A DNA stretch of 64,000 nucleotides from CAVPKN01 sp963832835 (GCA_963832835.1 CAWHVD010000001.1:1736001-1800000), one strand, 5' to 3'. Shown: positions 43,265-51,895, numbered from the stretch's first letter. The notes: generated by a model not told the origin, from the letters alone. Numbers and translations are program-made.

Positions 43265-43340
43265 TTTTTCTCCGTCAACATGTCTAGATTAGACGGTTAC
43301 GAACATTGGAACGTGAAAAGCGTTCGCAAACTAGGACTTA

Positions 43341-43419
43341 GCCTGCGCTTCTTCAGCATCGAGAAAACCAAATCCTCAAAAATATTGCCGGAGCCTTCTA
43401 TGACTTCTTCATTTTCCAT
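43341..43419 (-). pseudogene. HTH antitoxin N-terminal remnant (copy 2)
   Basis: ATG 43419 on the minus strand reads MENEEVIEGSGNIFEDL, then frameshifts. It directly follows, on the same strand, the HicB-like gene whose last codons (SIDFAVGS, stop) and spacer are also found beside copy 3 at 52150-52205 and in degenerate form at 54022-54080. Confidence 0.65.
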
Positions 43420-43440
43420 AACATACAAATAATAGATCTA

Positions 43441-43872
43441 TCAGGAACCTACAGCAAAATCGATCGATAGCTCGGGAAAGACCTGCTTGAACCTATAAAG
43501 AATTTTGAGGCTTGGATTACATTTTTTTGCTTCAAGTCTCTGATAGCTGTATAGGTTGTCAAAACCCATGAGCTTTGCCGCTTGCCTTTGGGTCATTCCG
43601 TGTTGAATACGGTAATATCTGACCATGAAAGAGAATGCTATTTGGGGATCGACGGAGACCTCGACAATATTTTTGGATTTCCTGACGGAATCGTCCGGAA
43701 GAGCCGCCAAATCTATTGAGTCTTCTGGTTCTTGTATGTAAAGATTCAGGGCTTCTTGCATATTTTCATGAAGCTCTTCCAAGGAATAAGCTTGTGTCAC
43801 GCATCCTTCTAATTCGATACATTGAGCCCAAAAAAACTTGCCCTCTTTGTGTATTTTAAAGTGGTATTTCAT
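43441..43872 (-). CDS. HicB-like antitoxin with C-terminal HTH
   Basis: This 143-aa protein has a HicB N-terminal fold (FKIHKEGKFFWAQCIELEGC, VTQAYSLEELHENMQEAL) and a Cro/C1-type HTH (RYYRIQHGMTQRQAAKLMGF, DNLYSYQRLEAKKCNPSL). HicB neutralises the mRNA interferase HicA and represses its operon. No HicA lies immediately beside this copy; it is 77 bp downstream of the stop of the hicB-hicA pair's second gene. It may act as an orphan antitoxin. Confidence 0.75.
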   Translation of the reverse strand: MKYHFKIHKEGKFFWAQCIELEGCVTQAYSLEELHENMQEALNLYIQEPEDSIDLAALPDDSVRKSKNIVEVSVDPQIAFSFMVRYYRIQHGMTQRQAAKLMGFDNLYSYQRLEAKKCNPSLKILYRFKQVFPELSIDFAVGS

Positions 43873-43949
43873 AACTTTCTCTTCTCCCTACTTCTTCCTA
43901 ACACCTTTTTAAGAGCATGCTCTTGCCAGTGGCTAGCTTTTTAAAGTTT

Positions 43950-44381
43950 CTAGATGACACGTAAGAGGCTATGTGTAGAGGGATTTGCCGCATGCAAGAG
44001 ATCTTCAAATTTGTCCAAAGAGATATTAATCTTCCCGTTTTCATATTGAGCATAGGAGTTGGGAGATTTAGACCCGAGACGATCAGCCGCTTCGCGAATG
44101 GTGGTTTGGCTTTTTTCCCGTTGCCGCTTCAGCACCAGTGAAAATAGCCGCTTACTATCCGAAGCTGAAACGCCGATTACCCCTTTTGAATAATCGTTTA
44201 CGGTTATCTGGAAGGTCTTTTTGGTGATATTGGGCAAATAGCTAAAGCCAAGCTCATAGATAACATCTTCTATCATCATCAACGCCTCCTCCATGGTTTT
44301 ACCCTGCGTCATTATATCCAACGAGGGAACCTCGACGAGCCAAAACTTTTTGCTTTTCCAAATTTTACCTTCTAGCTCCAT
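43950..44381 (-). CDS. hicB: HicB antitoxin
   Basis: This 143-aa protein has an N-terminal HicB fold (GKIWKSKKFWLVEVPSLDIM, TQGKTMEEALMMIEDVI) and a C-terminal HTH (TTIREAADRLGSKSPNSYAQ, YENGKINISLDKFEDLL). It starts 2 bp after the stop of hicA, on the same strand, the usual toxin-first HicAB order. It should bind and block HicA and repress the operon. It differs clearly from the next gene's HicB, so two lineages sit side by side. Confidence 0.85.
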   Translation of the reverse strand: MELEGKIWKSKKFWLVEVPSLDIMTQGKTMEEALMMIEDVIYELGFSYLPNITKKTFQITVNDYSKGVIGVSASDSKRLFSLVLKRQREKSQTTIREAADRLGSKSPNSYAQYENGKINISLDKFEDLLHAANPSTHSLLRVI

Positions 44382-44383
44382 AA

Positions 44384-44587
44384 CTACTTTCCTTCTCCTT
44401 CATTATTTTCAGGAGGATTGTTTTTAGCCTTCCTTATAATCTTTTTCGCGAGCATCTCCCCTACTTCTACATGCCTGGGAACAAATTCACATATTCGACC
44501 ATTTGTCCATACATCATGATTCCCCCCGTGACGATCAAACCACCATCCGAGCTCATGCAGCTTCTTCTCAATGTCTCGCTTCTTCAT
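44384..44587 (-). CDS. hicA: HicA mRNA interferase toxin
   Basis: This protein of about 67 aa has the dsRBD-like HicA pattern KLHELGWWFDRHGGNHDVWT, then PRHVEVGEMLAKKIIRKA. The catalytic His is in GGNHDVW (usually GSH). HicA cleaves mRNA when freed from HicB. I chose ATG 44587 (MKKRDIEKKLHELG); an upstream TTG at 44620 adds 11 codons. It is paired with hicB 2 bp downstream. Confidence 0.85.
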   Translation of the reverse strand: MKKRDIEKKLHELGWWFDRHGGNHDVWTNGRICEFVPRHVEVGEMLAKKIIRKAKNNPPENNEGEGK

Positions 44588-44690
44588 CTCATGATCTACT
44601 ATTAATTGTACATAAGACAATGTACAAAATCAAGGAGTTTTTGGAAATATCAAAAAAACGTTACTATACCAGCCGGATATAAGGACTTTT

Positions 44691-44708
44691 CCCCACTTTT
44701 ACCCCACT
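44691..44708 (+). repeat. CCCCACT pair with 11-bp period (left of effector cassette)
   Basis: CCCCACTTTTACCCCACT. The same 18 bp recurs at 46821-46838, and partial similarity continues downstream (GCCAAAAACTGCAAA). The two copies bracket the lipase/partner gene pair in direct orientation. Confidence 0.7.
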
Positions 44709-44845
44709 TCTAGCCAAAAACTGCAAAACGTGGCCAAAATCAATCTCCGCTAAAAACTTGCTTAGCGTTAATCAAAAAAATTGATATCCTTTCTACAAAT
44801 TGAGTATTTGCATAGCCTTTTCTTAAAGACCCATGAGAGGATGGA

Positions 44846-46336
44846 ATGTTCAAGCAGGCATATCGCTTTGATGACCAAACTGTATTTTACTTTGATGAGC
44901 AAGATAATAAGTATGTTGCACAAGGTGGCAGTCTTTCCTGGCGCTTGAATAATCCGGGCCTTTTGCATACACATGAACCTTATGTACATAAATTTAATAC
45001 CATCGGAGCGCAATATCCGTTCGTTATTTTCCCTTCAGCACAGGTAGGAGTGTATGTTCTGAGTGAATGGCTAAAATCACCTAGATTTATCAATGGTCGC
45101 TTGATAGCTGTTGCCAAGTATTACCACCCTCAAGCACCTGATGAATTTCTTCAGAAATTATGTCAATTTTCTGAGCTACCAGAAGAAACTGAAATAAAAG
45201 CGTTATCTCGAAAGGAGATCCATCGCTTAAGTCGAGCGATTCAACTGCTTTGCGAATTTTCTGCTAAACAAGAGGGTGAGCTAATCCTGCTTCCAAAGAT
45301 CTCAGCAAGATATTATTCCAGCAAAGGCCATGTAGAATACTATTTAGTGGGTTATGAAAAACTGCTTACTAAAGGCGAAGCTATTGCATCAGTAGAATCT
45401 CATCGTCTAGATGCGGTAATCGTGCACAGGAAAAATGGAACGGTTTATCTTAGATCTCGACCCGGACATCATTTACACCGGATACGTTTTTCAGGTGATG
45501 AGTTTGACTCAGAGGTCAAATTTGAAAAAGCTATTAGAGACGTTGGTAATAAAAAAGAAGGCCAATGCATCTGGGGATACATCAATGGCGTGTGGAATAC
45601 TCCAAAAGACGCAACTGATTCGGCCAATCTGATTTCCTTGATAGCTGAAAACGAGCACGTTTTCTCTTTGATCAATAACACAAAGGGTAAAGTAAAAGAT
45701 ATACTCGAATGTGGTCGTCAAAAAATCTGTAAAGATACGACTATTGTCAAATTTGCTGCCAAGTTCTTTGAATTATTGATCCAATTATCTGAACGAGAAT
45801 CTGATAAACCTCCAGTGATCGTTTTCGTCCATAGCCAAGGAGCCATCATCGCTAATTTAGCCCTTGATCTCTTGAGCCAAGCGCATCGCCGACGCATACG
45901 TTTATTCGCATTCGGTGGAGGTTCTTTAATTGCTCCAGGAAAAGCTCACGAAGAGACGCATAATTATATCAGTGAAGCCGACATTATCCCTCGCATTGGA
46001 TCCATTCAACTCGCACAACTGATTATCAGGCGTCATGAAAAACAAAAACGAGGTTTATCTGAGGAAGAAATAATAGATTATTTGGTTTCTGAAGATGCAG
46101 ATTACTATCTAGAAACTATTGAACCAAAAGCAGTCTCAACTTTTTATCGAGAACGCAAAAAGTTTTATCAAGAAGAATTTAGCAAAATTTCTAATCTATC
46201 AGTCTTAGAACAAAGCATGGATGCAACTTGTGGATATTGGGAGCATTCCTTCGCTGCTCCTTGTTACCAAAGAAAGTTGCAGGAAATCATTCAGCAGTAT
46301 AGGCACGTGTTTTGTGAAATTTCTCTTCAAGTTTAG
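44846..46336 (+). CDS. candidate effector: NNPG-type N-terminal domain fused to serine lipase-like domain
   Basis: This 496-aa protein has no signal peptide. Residues about 1-110 resemble the module of phage/T6SS-associated proteins with GGSLSWRLNNPGLL (W-R-x-N-N-P-G), QYPFVIFPSAQVG and a following Y-x-P. Residues about 240-390 form an alpha/beta-hydrolase: VFVHSQGAIIANLALDLL places nucleophile S330 in H-S-Q-G-A, and SEADIIPRIG offers Asp379. GYINGVWNTPKDATDSANLI before it recalls chlamydial DUF687 proteins. The end overlaps the next gene by 23 bp. A toxic phospholipase-type effector is inferred; a vacuole-directed lipase is an alternative. Confidence 0.6.
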   Translation: MFKQAYRFDDQTVFYFDEQDNKYVAQGGSLSWRLNNPGLLHTHEPYVHKFNTIGAQYPFVIFPSAQVGVYVLSEWLKSPRFINGRLIAVAKYYHPQAPDEFLQKLCQFSELPEETEIKALSRKEIHRLSRAIQLLCEFSAKQEGELILLPKISARYYSSKGHVEYYLVGYEKLLTKGEAIASVESHRLDAVIVHRKNGTVYLRSRPGHHLHRIRFSGDEFDSEVKFEKAIRDVGNKKEGQCIWGYINGVWNTPKDATDSANLISLIAENEHVFSLINNTKGKVKDILECGRQKICKDTTIVKFAAKFFELLIQLSERESDKPPVIVFVHSQGAIIANLALDLLSQAHRRRIRLFAFGGGSLIAPGKAHEETHNYISEADIIPRIGSIQLAQLIIRRHEKQKRGLSEEEIIDYLVSEDADYYLETIEPKAVSTFYRERKKFYQEEFSKISNLSVLEQSMDATCGYWEHSFAAPCYQRKLQEIIQQYRHVFCEISLQV

Positions 46337-46811
46337 CCTAGGATTTATCATCCTAATCTGTGTATTTTATTTTATTTTTTTATCCGAAAGCAATAAAAGT
46401 TTAGAAAATGATCCTTTCACCAAACAATGGATTGGAAAAGAGTTCAAAATTAAGAAGGGTATATACATTCTTAATTACAAGGATGACCGATCTGGAAGAC
46501 ATCATTTGGTATTGCCCCATAGTAATACCAACTTTCCACCGAGCGTAGAGGAGTTTTTGGAAGATCCCGAGGCATGGTTTTTTTGCGCAGAATCTTGGTA
46601 TCGCCCAGTGATGCCAGGGGTTCACTTTAGAATTTTGAAAATTTATAAACATATAAAGCCAGCTGTTGGTGAGTTCCTGAATATTGAAGCAGTCATGTTG
46701 GATGGTGACTACAAAAATGTTAAGCTAGAAATCAAGGATCTATTTAATTACAACCCTTGGTCCTTCCAAATTTTTGGACCCAAAGAAGAGTTCATTCAAG
46801 CTCTGCATTGA
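46314..46811 (+). CDS. small membrane-anchored partner (candidate immunity protein)
   Basis: This 165-aa protein starts at GTG 46314, 23 bp inside the preceding gene. It begins VKFLFKFSLGFIILICVFYF, an N-terminal membrane anchor or signal, and continues with a soluble domain (FTKQWIGKEFKIKKGIYILN, AWFFCAESWYRPVMPGVHFR). No family recognised. Strong overlap with the lipase-like gene means coupled translation. Periplasmic or membrane-anchored immunity proteins are the usual partners of lipase effectors, so immunity is a reasonable inference. Confidence 0.55.
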   Translation: MKFLFKFSLGFIILICVFYFIFLSESNKSLENDPFTKQWIGKEFKIKKGIYILNYKDDRSGRHHLVLPHSNTNFPPSVEEFLEDPEAWFFCAESWYRPVMPGVHFRILKIYKHIKPAVGEFLNIEAVMLDGDYKNVKLEIKDLFNYNPWSFQIFGPKEEFIQALH

Positions 46812-46820
46812 ATATGGTTT

Positions 46821-46838
46821 CCCCACTTTTACCCCACT
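46821..46838 (+). repeat. CCCCACT pair with 11-bp period (right of effector cassette)
   Basis: Second copy of the pair at 44691-44708, 10 bp after the partner gene and about 115 bp before the far attachment site. The 380-bp gap 46812-47206 contains only this repeat, the attachment site and the leader of the Sel1 gene. Confidence 0.7.
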
Positions 46839-46953
46839 TCAGGGCAAAGAATGGCCAAAAACTGCAAATCATGACAAGAATCAAATTCCACTAAACTTTT
46901 AATGGTGACGTTGTTATGGTTTGTGCTTTGTTGTGACCTGTGGGGTTGCACAA

Positions 46954-47017
46954 GACTGTTAATCCATTGGTCGCAGGTTCGAATCCTGCACCAGGAATCT
47001 CTAGACTAGAGGCAGTT
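46954..47017 (+). repeat. right attachment site: third tRNA-Asn 3' fragment
   Basis: 62 of 64 bases match the left site 26304-26367, including 20 bp of flank beyond the tRNA. The two differences (CCCGGAGTC to CCAGGAATC) break the acceptor strand, so no functional tRNA end is needed here. It marks the outer right border of the composite island, about 20.65 kb from the left one. Confidence 0.9.
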
Positions 47018-47206
47018 GCCATGTTCCGCTCTGGTTGCCCAACCATTAGGGGACATTTTAACTTTTGGCGAAAAGTTGACATTATCGCTTTGCCCTTACA
47101 AATGAAATAATTAGTTGTGATAATCTTTTATTATAGCTACAGTGATGTCGATCAAAAATACTTTTTAAGAATTAGGAATCTAAATGTCTAAATGGAGAAA
47201 TTTATT

Positions 47207-47872
47207 ATGTCGTCATCATTGACCTTTCAACCTTGTCTTTCCTCACAACCATGCGTATCCTCCATGTCGTGTTTAGATAAATCACTTCTTAAATATCCAT
47301 GGCTGACTCTTGTTCTATCCCTTATAACGATAATAGGGGGGGCTACATACGCAGCACTAAATATTTCCAAAGGTGCAGAAGACAAAAATACAGGGGTGGT
47401 AGTACTCGCCTTGGGTTTTACAGTTTGTGGAGCACTAGCACTTTGTTACCTAGCTTTGAAAACGTTTTGTTGTTCTCAAGAAGAAGGCCAAAAGTTAATG
47501 CCAGTATTTGCGGATGATGGGAATTACTCCAGCTTTGGTGATGAGGCCTATAAGGCTAGCTCTCAGGCAAAAAGCTATCATAGACAGGGTCAGCTTTATT
47601 CCGAAAACCAAGATTGGAAAAAAGCATTTGATTTTTACAAACAAGCAGCTGATCTGGGACTGGCAGATGCTCAAATCGAAGTGGGATATTATTACACGGG
47701 ATTTGCGCAAGTCATACCAGAAAATAGGAGCGAGGCGCGAAAGTGGTTTGAAAAGGCAGCTAAACAAGATGATGTAGTTGCTAGATCGTATCTGCATTGT
47801 CTTGACAACTTGCATCCAGATGATCCGTTCCCCGCTGTAATGAAAATAGGTAACAAAGTAATGTTTGTCTGA
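47207..47872 (+). CDS. Inc-like membrane protein with Sel1 repeats
   Basis: This 221-aa protein has a Cys/Ser-rich N-terminus (MSSSLTFQPCLSSQPCVSSM), two adjacent hydrophobic helices (about 37-60 and 70-95), then Sel1/TPR-like units: AFDFYKQAADLGLADAQIEV and EARKWFEKAAKQDDVVARSY. The bilobed helix pair is Inc-like; Sel1 repeats bind proteins, so it may display a protein-binding module on the vacuole membrane. ATG 47207 follows GGAG. Its TGA lies 1 bp from repeat copy E. Confidence 0.7.
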   Translation: MSSSLTFQPCLSSQPCVSSMSCLDKSLLKYPWLTLVLSLITIIGGATYAALNISKGAEDKNTGVVVLALGFTVCGALALCYLALKTFCCSQEEGQKLMPVFADDGNYSSFGDEAYKASSQAKSYHRQGQLYSENQDWKKAFDFYKQAADLGLADAQIEVGYYYTGFAQVIPENRSEARKWFEKAAKQDDVVARSYLHCLDNLHPDDPFPAVMKIGNKVMFV

Positions 47873-47873
47873 G

Positions 47874-48040
47874 TAATACCATTTCCAGAAAATAAAGTCA
47901 CAAATTGGCGCTGTATAACACGCCATTTTTGAACGATCCTTTCTCGCTTAGGTGCAAAAACATAGGCTTCGAAATGATCATCCAAATCTGTCATGTTACC
48001 CAGTACCACTTCATGGCTTTATTTTCTGGAAATGGTATAA
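47874..48040 (+). repeat. 167-bp dispersed repeat, copy E (full length)
   Basis: A complete 167-bp copy with inverted ends. It starts 1 bp after the TGA of the Sel1/Inc-like gene. The 269 bp that follow (48041-48309) show no gene. Confidence 0.95.
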
Positions 48041-48309
48041 GTCCTGGGGTTTGACAAATTTACGAACAAGGTATGGGTGCCTCTGAATTCATTCCCCTTC
48101 ATTTCAATCCTCTGTTCCTCTGGAAAAATAGGGCAAGATTCAACTGGAGCTATAGAGAGAAAAAGCACTGGTTTTCTGCTAGTTTCTACGACTTTGTCAC
48201 ACCCCAAGTAATTCCTATCTGGATGTATATTCCTATCTGGATTATAAATCTGGGCACTTTTAAGGTGTCAGGAGGGTGACTATCCAAAAGACCTTTCGCC
48301 AAGAGGTCG

Positions 48310-51300
48310 TTAATGACCGAGGGCTTTTGAGGTTAAGCTAATAAAATTGAGAGTGGTCATAACAATCGGATGATCTTCCGCATACACTTTTAAGTAGATG
48401 TTCAGAGCCTTTTTGTGATATTCCAAAGACTCTGGATATTTTCCCAACTGATAGAAGTAATAGCCAATATTATTGTAACCTATACTCAGTTTAAGGTGTT
48501 CATCACCATAAATTTTTAATATAAGTTTCTGAGCCTTTTGTTGAGATTCTAAAGCTCCTTCCCATTTTTTCAAATCGTTCAAGCAATACCCTATGACGTT
48601 ATAACAAGAGATGACAGGATTGAGCCTTTCCTTACACGTTTTTAAGAAAATCTCCAGTGCTTTTTCATAATACGTCAATGCTTCTTCATATTTTTTCATT
48701 TTCTTTAGGATATTTCCGATACAGTAATGTCTCTTAGCAATTCTAGGATGGGCCTTTTCCCCATTTAAGATTTGTAAATCAGCATTTAAGGCTGATTGGT
48801 AACAATTTAAAGCATTTTCAAGCCTGCCACAGTTAACTAAAAAATCTCCAATATGACCATAACTTGCAGCAACTAATAAGGTTTTCTTTCCGATATCCCA
48901 CCGGAATTTGTCAGCGATACTTAATGCTTTCTCATGATGCTCCCAGGCCAGTTCAATTTTTCCCAAATCCTCAAATAGTGCTCCAATCCCGTTGTAGCAA
49001 AGCATCACATTACAATTTTCCGCTCCTTGGACGTCAAAATAAATTAATAAAGCTTTTTCGTAATAAGCTAAAGCCTCTTCGTTCTTCCCTAATTTGAATA
49101 AAGAACCGGCAAGATCATAGTAACACTTAGCCACCTTGATATGTTCCTCACCGTAGATTAAGAGACGAATGAGTAGTGCTTCTTGGTAATGTTCCAAACT
49201 TTCTACGTGTTTTTCAGATTCCGATAAAGCATATGCAATCGCACTGTGACTTGCAGCTACAACGTTGTGTTTTTCCCCATAAGTCTTCTGAGCGACTTCA
49301 AGCGCCTTTTTCGCACGCATAAATCCTTGTTTATCATCTCCAAATTCCGTCGCAATCTTACTCAACTTAATGAGGGCCTCTACATTATTGGGATTTAAAG
49401 AGAGCGCTTGCTGACTCGCGATCTCCACTTTTCTTAATTTAGACACTTCGCCAAAAGTTTCTGCTTGTTCTATCGACTTGTCATTAAAAGTCAGTGTATT
49501 TAATGTGTTTTTTTCTTTTGTCAAACAAAATCGTTTGAAACTGTTACAAAATGGAATGAGCACTCTATAAATTTGGCGTACGAGATTGATATGCACAGCG
49601 TCCAAATACAATAACTCCGGCTCTTGAAGTTCCCCCTCGATGATGTGACATAAAAATTCCTTCTCATCCCGGTAAAAGAGATGGGCTTTCAGACGAAGTA
49701 GTAAGACTTGACTTATAGCCTTTTCTAGATTCCTCCCTCCTTCAACACAAAATACACCTATCTTGACAAGTGATTGGACTCGCTCCAAAGTATTGGTGGA
49801 TACTAAATTGTAAAATAGAGCTAAGCAACTAATCATCTCCTGAAACGGCCTGTAGATCTCTTTTTTAATTCCAAAAGCTTTCTGCTGCTCTTTGTTTTGA
49901 GAGAGGTCGGGTTTAAATTCTTGCAGATGACCTACCAGAAGTTGAATGGCAAAGACCTTTCGATGAGATTCTCCAAAAAAACTCTTTTTTTCATTCAAAA
50001 TGATTGCTTTCTCTTTTTCATATTCCTCAAAGAGCCTTTTATCTCCTGTAACAAAACAGACTGACCCCATAGCATTGGATACGATGATATTTTGATCTAT
50101 CCACTCCTGGAGTTGAAAGCGTGCAAGATTGCTTGGTGTTCCGATAAGCTCATAAGTATCTCTATTTCCATAAGGAGTATTCCCTCCAATATCAAGACAA
50201 AATCCATCAGGAGTTGGGCTAGGCTCTTTATCTCCAAAGATTGGGAATTGTGTCTCCCCCATATTGATGATTTTCAATTCGATGAATTGAGTAAGCATTC
50301 GAAAATACCCTAGGTTTTCAGGAGTTTCCTTTTCTATAAGAAAAGCAAATTCTACATCTGAATAGGGACACATTTCATTGCGAGCCATTGATCCCATACC
50401 GATACATGCCCATTTTACAGGGGGAGGGCCTAAACACTTTTGAGCCGATAAAATCAGATGACTTAAGATATCTCGAAAACCCAATGTCAATTCTTTTAGA
50501 AGTCTGTCAGGGGATACCTTTTTTTCCAAATTTAATTGGAGCTTAGTACGCAAAGCTCCTAAATGAGCTCGCTCTGCTGCCAAGTAATTATTCTTACCAG
50601 CCCCGATTTTAATGCCTTGGCTCTCGGGGAAGCTCTCTTCGATTGTCTCCAATTTGTCCAGAAAGTAGCGTTCAAGAGGGGGGTTATTTTTAAGAATGGC
50701 TAAGGCACAATTGAGAATTTTAGCCCCATTTAAAATGTCCTTTTTTCGGATAAAGATGTCACTGAGTTTTTCCAAAATAAAGATCTGATCTTTAATTAAA
50801 TTTGCTCTTTTGGAATTGATTAGGGATCGACAGTAATATCCCTCCAAATCAGAAGATTGAGGAGGTTTAATCGGAGGATGGAGAAAATCTGCTGCCAGTT
50901 CTATGACAAAGCAAGGCAAGGCTTGTTCTTTCTGGAAGACGGAAAACTCATTCCAGGCCGGTTTTTGACCTAGATAGGAGAGTTTGTTGCATTCAAGATT
51001 CTCGGACAGGATCGAAGCATCTAAAGTTACCCCTTTTCTTTCTACTTGGGGTTTATCACTCATAGCACTGCGTGGTTCAGAGATAGAAACCACCGAAAGA
51101 AGTAAGTAACCATTCTTGCTTTTCAAGGCTGCATTTTGAACGCTATCTGTTAAGCAGATGCTTTCGCTTAAAGAATTTGCTTCAGCAATTCTTAATCTTC
51201 TCCCCTCCCTACAGAAAGTAAAACCCATCGCACAAATAAATTCGGATTGCTCAGGCGAGGTTCCACACCAAAAAGGCAAAATTTTATGGTGAATAGCCTC

Positions 51301-51591
51301 ATCCCCATCCAATTTATTTCCCTCAAGTGCTGCTTCGTTATGCTGCAAGTGGGCCATAAAATCCCTATGCAAAGAGAGATTGTAGACATAAGTGATTCTG
51401 GCAATCCTGTAACCAGGAATCTTGTCTGCCATCCCTACAATAAGTGTAAATTCTGGATCGGTAGGACAAAGAAGCGCAGCTTTAAAATAGACATTAACAC
51501 GCTGTAGTCTGTGGGAGAGTTCTTGGCTGGCCCTCCAAGGTATTTGGGGTTCGGGGCAAAGCCCCCTTAGGTTAGATGGAATCATGTACAT
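48310..51591 (-). CDS. PARP-like ADP-ribosyltransferase / GlnD-type nucleotidyltransferase / TPR fusion protein
   Basis: This 1093-aa protein has three parts. Residues 1-240 follow the PARP catalytic fold: RIARITYVYNLSLHRDFM, LPFWCGTSPEQSEFICAMGF (family L.WHGT....I...GF), GYLLLSVVSISEP and WNEFSVFQKEQALP, with catalytic Glu215. The catalytic His of HGT is Cys109 here. Residues about 370-560 are a GlnD/DUF294-type nucleotidyltransferase (IGMGSMARNEMCPYSDVEFA: G-S...R.E...SD.E). Residues about 720-1090 hold roughly eight TPRs (e.g. EALAYYEKALLIYFDVQGAE). NTase-TPR proteins are known in environmental chlamydiae; the PARP part makes it probably an effector. Single gene, no operon. Confidence 0.7.
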   Translation of the reverse strand: MYMIPSNLRGLCPEPQIPWRASQELSHRLQRVNVYFKAALLCPTDPEFTLIVGMADKIPGYRIARITYVYNLSLHRDFMAHLQHNEAALEGNKLDGDEAIHHKILPFWCGTSPEQSEFICAMGFTFCREGRRLRIAEANSLSESICLTDSVQNAALKSKNGYLLLSVVSISEPRSAMSDKPQVERKGVTLDASILSENLECNKLSYLGQKPAWNEFSVFQKEQALPCFVIELAADFLHPPIKPPQSSDLEGYYCRSLINSKRANLIKDQIFILEKLSDIFIRKKDILNGAKILNCALAILKNNPPLERYFLDKLETIEESFPESQGIKIGAGKNNYLAAERAHLGALRTKLQLNLEKKVSPDRLLKELTLGFRDILSHLILSAQKCLGPPPVKWACIGMGSMARNEMCPYSDVEFAFLIEKETPENLGYFRMLTQFIELKIINMGETQFPIFGDKEPSPTPDGFCLDIGGNTPYGNRDTYELIGTPSNLARFQLQEWIDQNIIVSNAMGSVCFVTGDKRLFEEYEKEKAIILNEKKSFFGESHRKVFAIQLLVGHLQEFKPDLSQNKEQQKAFGIKKEIYRPFQEMISCLALFYNLVSTNTLERVQSLVKIGVFCVEGGRNLEKAISQVLLLRLKAHLFYRDEKEFLCHIIEGELQEPELLYLDAVHINLVRQIYRVLIPFCNSFKRFCLTKEKNTLNTLTFNDKSIEQAETFGEVSKLRKVEIASQQALSLNPNNVEALIKLSKIATEFGDDKQGFMRAKKALEVAQKTYGEKHNVVAASHSAIAYALSESEKHVESLEHYQEALLIRLLIYGEEHIKVAKCYYDLAGSLFKLGKNEEALAYYEKALLIYFDVQGAENCNVMLCYNGIGALFEDLGKIELAWEHHEKALSIADKFRWDIGKKTLLVAASYGHIGDFLVNCGRLENALNCYQSALNADLQILNGEKAHPRIAKRHYCIGNILKKMKKYEEALTYYEKALEIFLKTCKERLNPVISCYNVIGYCLNDLKKWEGALESQQKAQKLILKIYGDEHLKLSIGYNNIGYYFYQLGKYPESLEYHKKALNIYLKVYAEDHPIVMTTLNFISLTSKALGH

Positions 51592-51895
51592 GCCCTATAA
51601 GCAAAGTTCGATCGTAATTATTCAGGTAACCCCTCTTACCGGTGGCCCCCTTTGGGGTGAGTATTCCACTCCCGTCCTAACGAAGTATGAAGTATATTTT
51701 TCCTAGAGTACTCCCAGTCGCTTGTGAACAGTCACGGTCTATACGGAGAACATTCTACAGCACGAACAGAATTAAAAAAATCCTTAAACGAGAAATAACG
51801 AGTTCAAAGGGTCTTAAATGAGTTTGTACAAACAATCAGTTTGCACCCAGGGCTTTTTTATTAAAATTTCTTTACAAGTTCACGTCAAATATTCT
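51592..51895 (+). other. gene-free stretch
   Basis: I see no convincing gene here. The part near 51715-51735 (CGCTTGTGAACAGTCACGG) resembles a short hairpin-bearing stretch at 58286-58303, which suggests shared non-coding debris. Confidence 0.4.

Larger units (their letters stand above)
40930..43300 (+). mobile_element. complete IS66-family insertion sequence with 8-bp target duplication
   Basis: A 2,371-bp element bounded by GTAACCGTCTAAT and its perfect inverted copy ATTAGACGGTTAC. It is flanked by the direct repeat GAACATTG (40922-40929 and 43301-43308), the 8-bp duplication typical of IS66. It carries tnpA, tnpB and tnpC, all intact, so it is recent and possibly active. Confidence 0.95.

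Noticed and set aside
46954..47082. Short minus-strand protein frames over the tRNA-derived fragments
   Set aside because: They translate the tRNA fragment (a known artefact peptide around PGAGFEPATNG) and are not genes.
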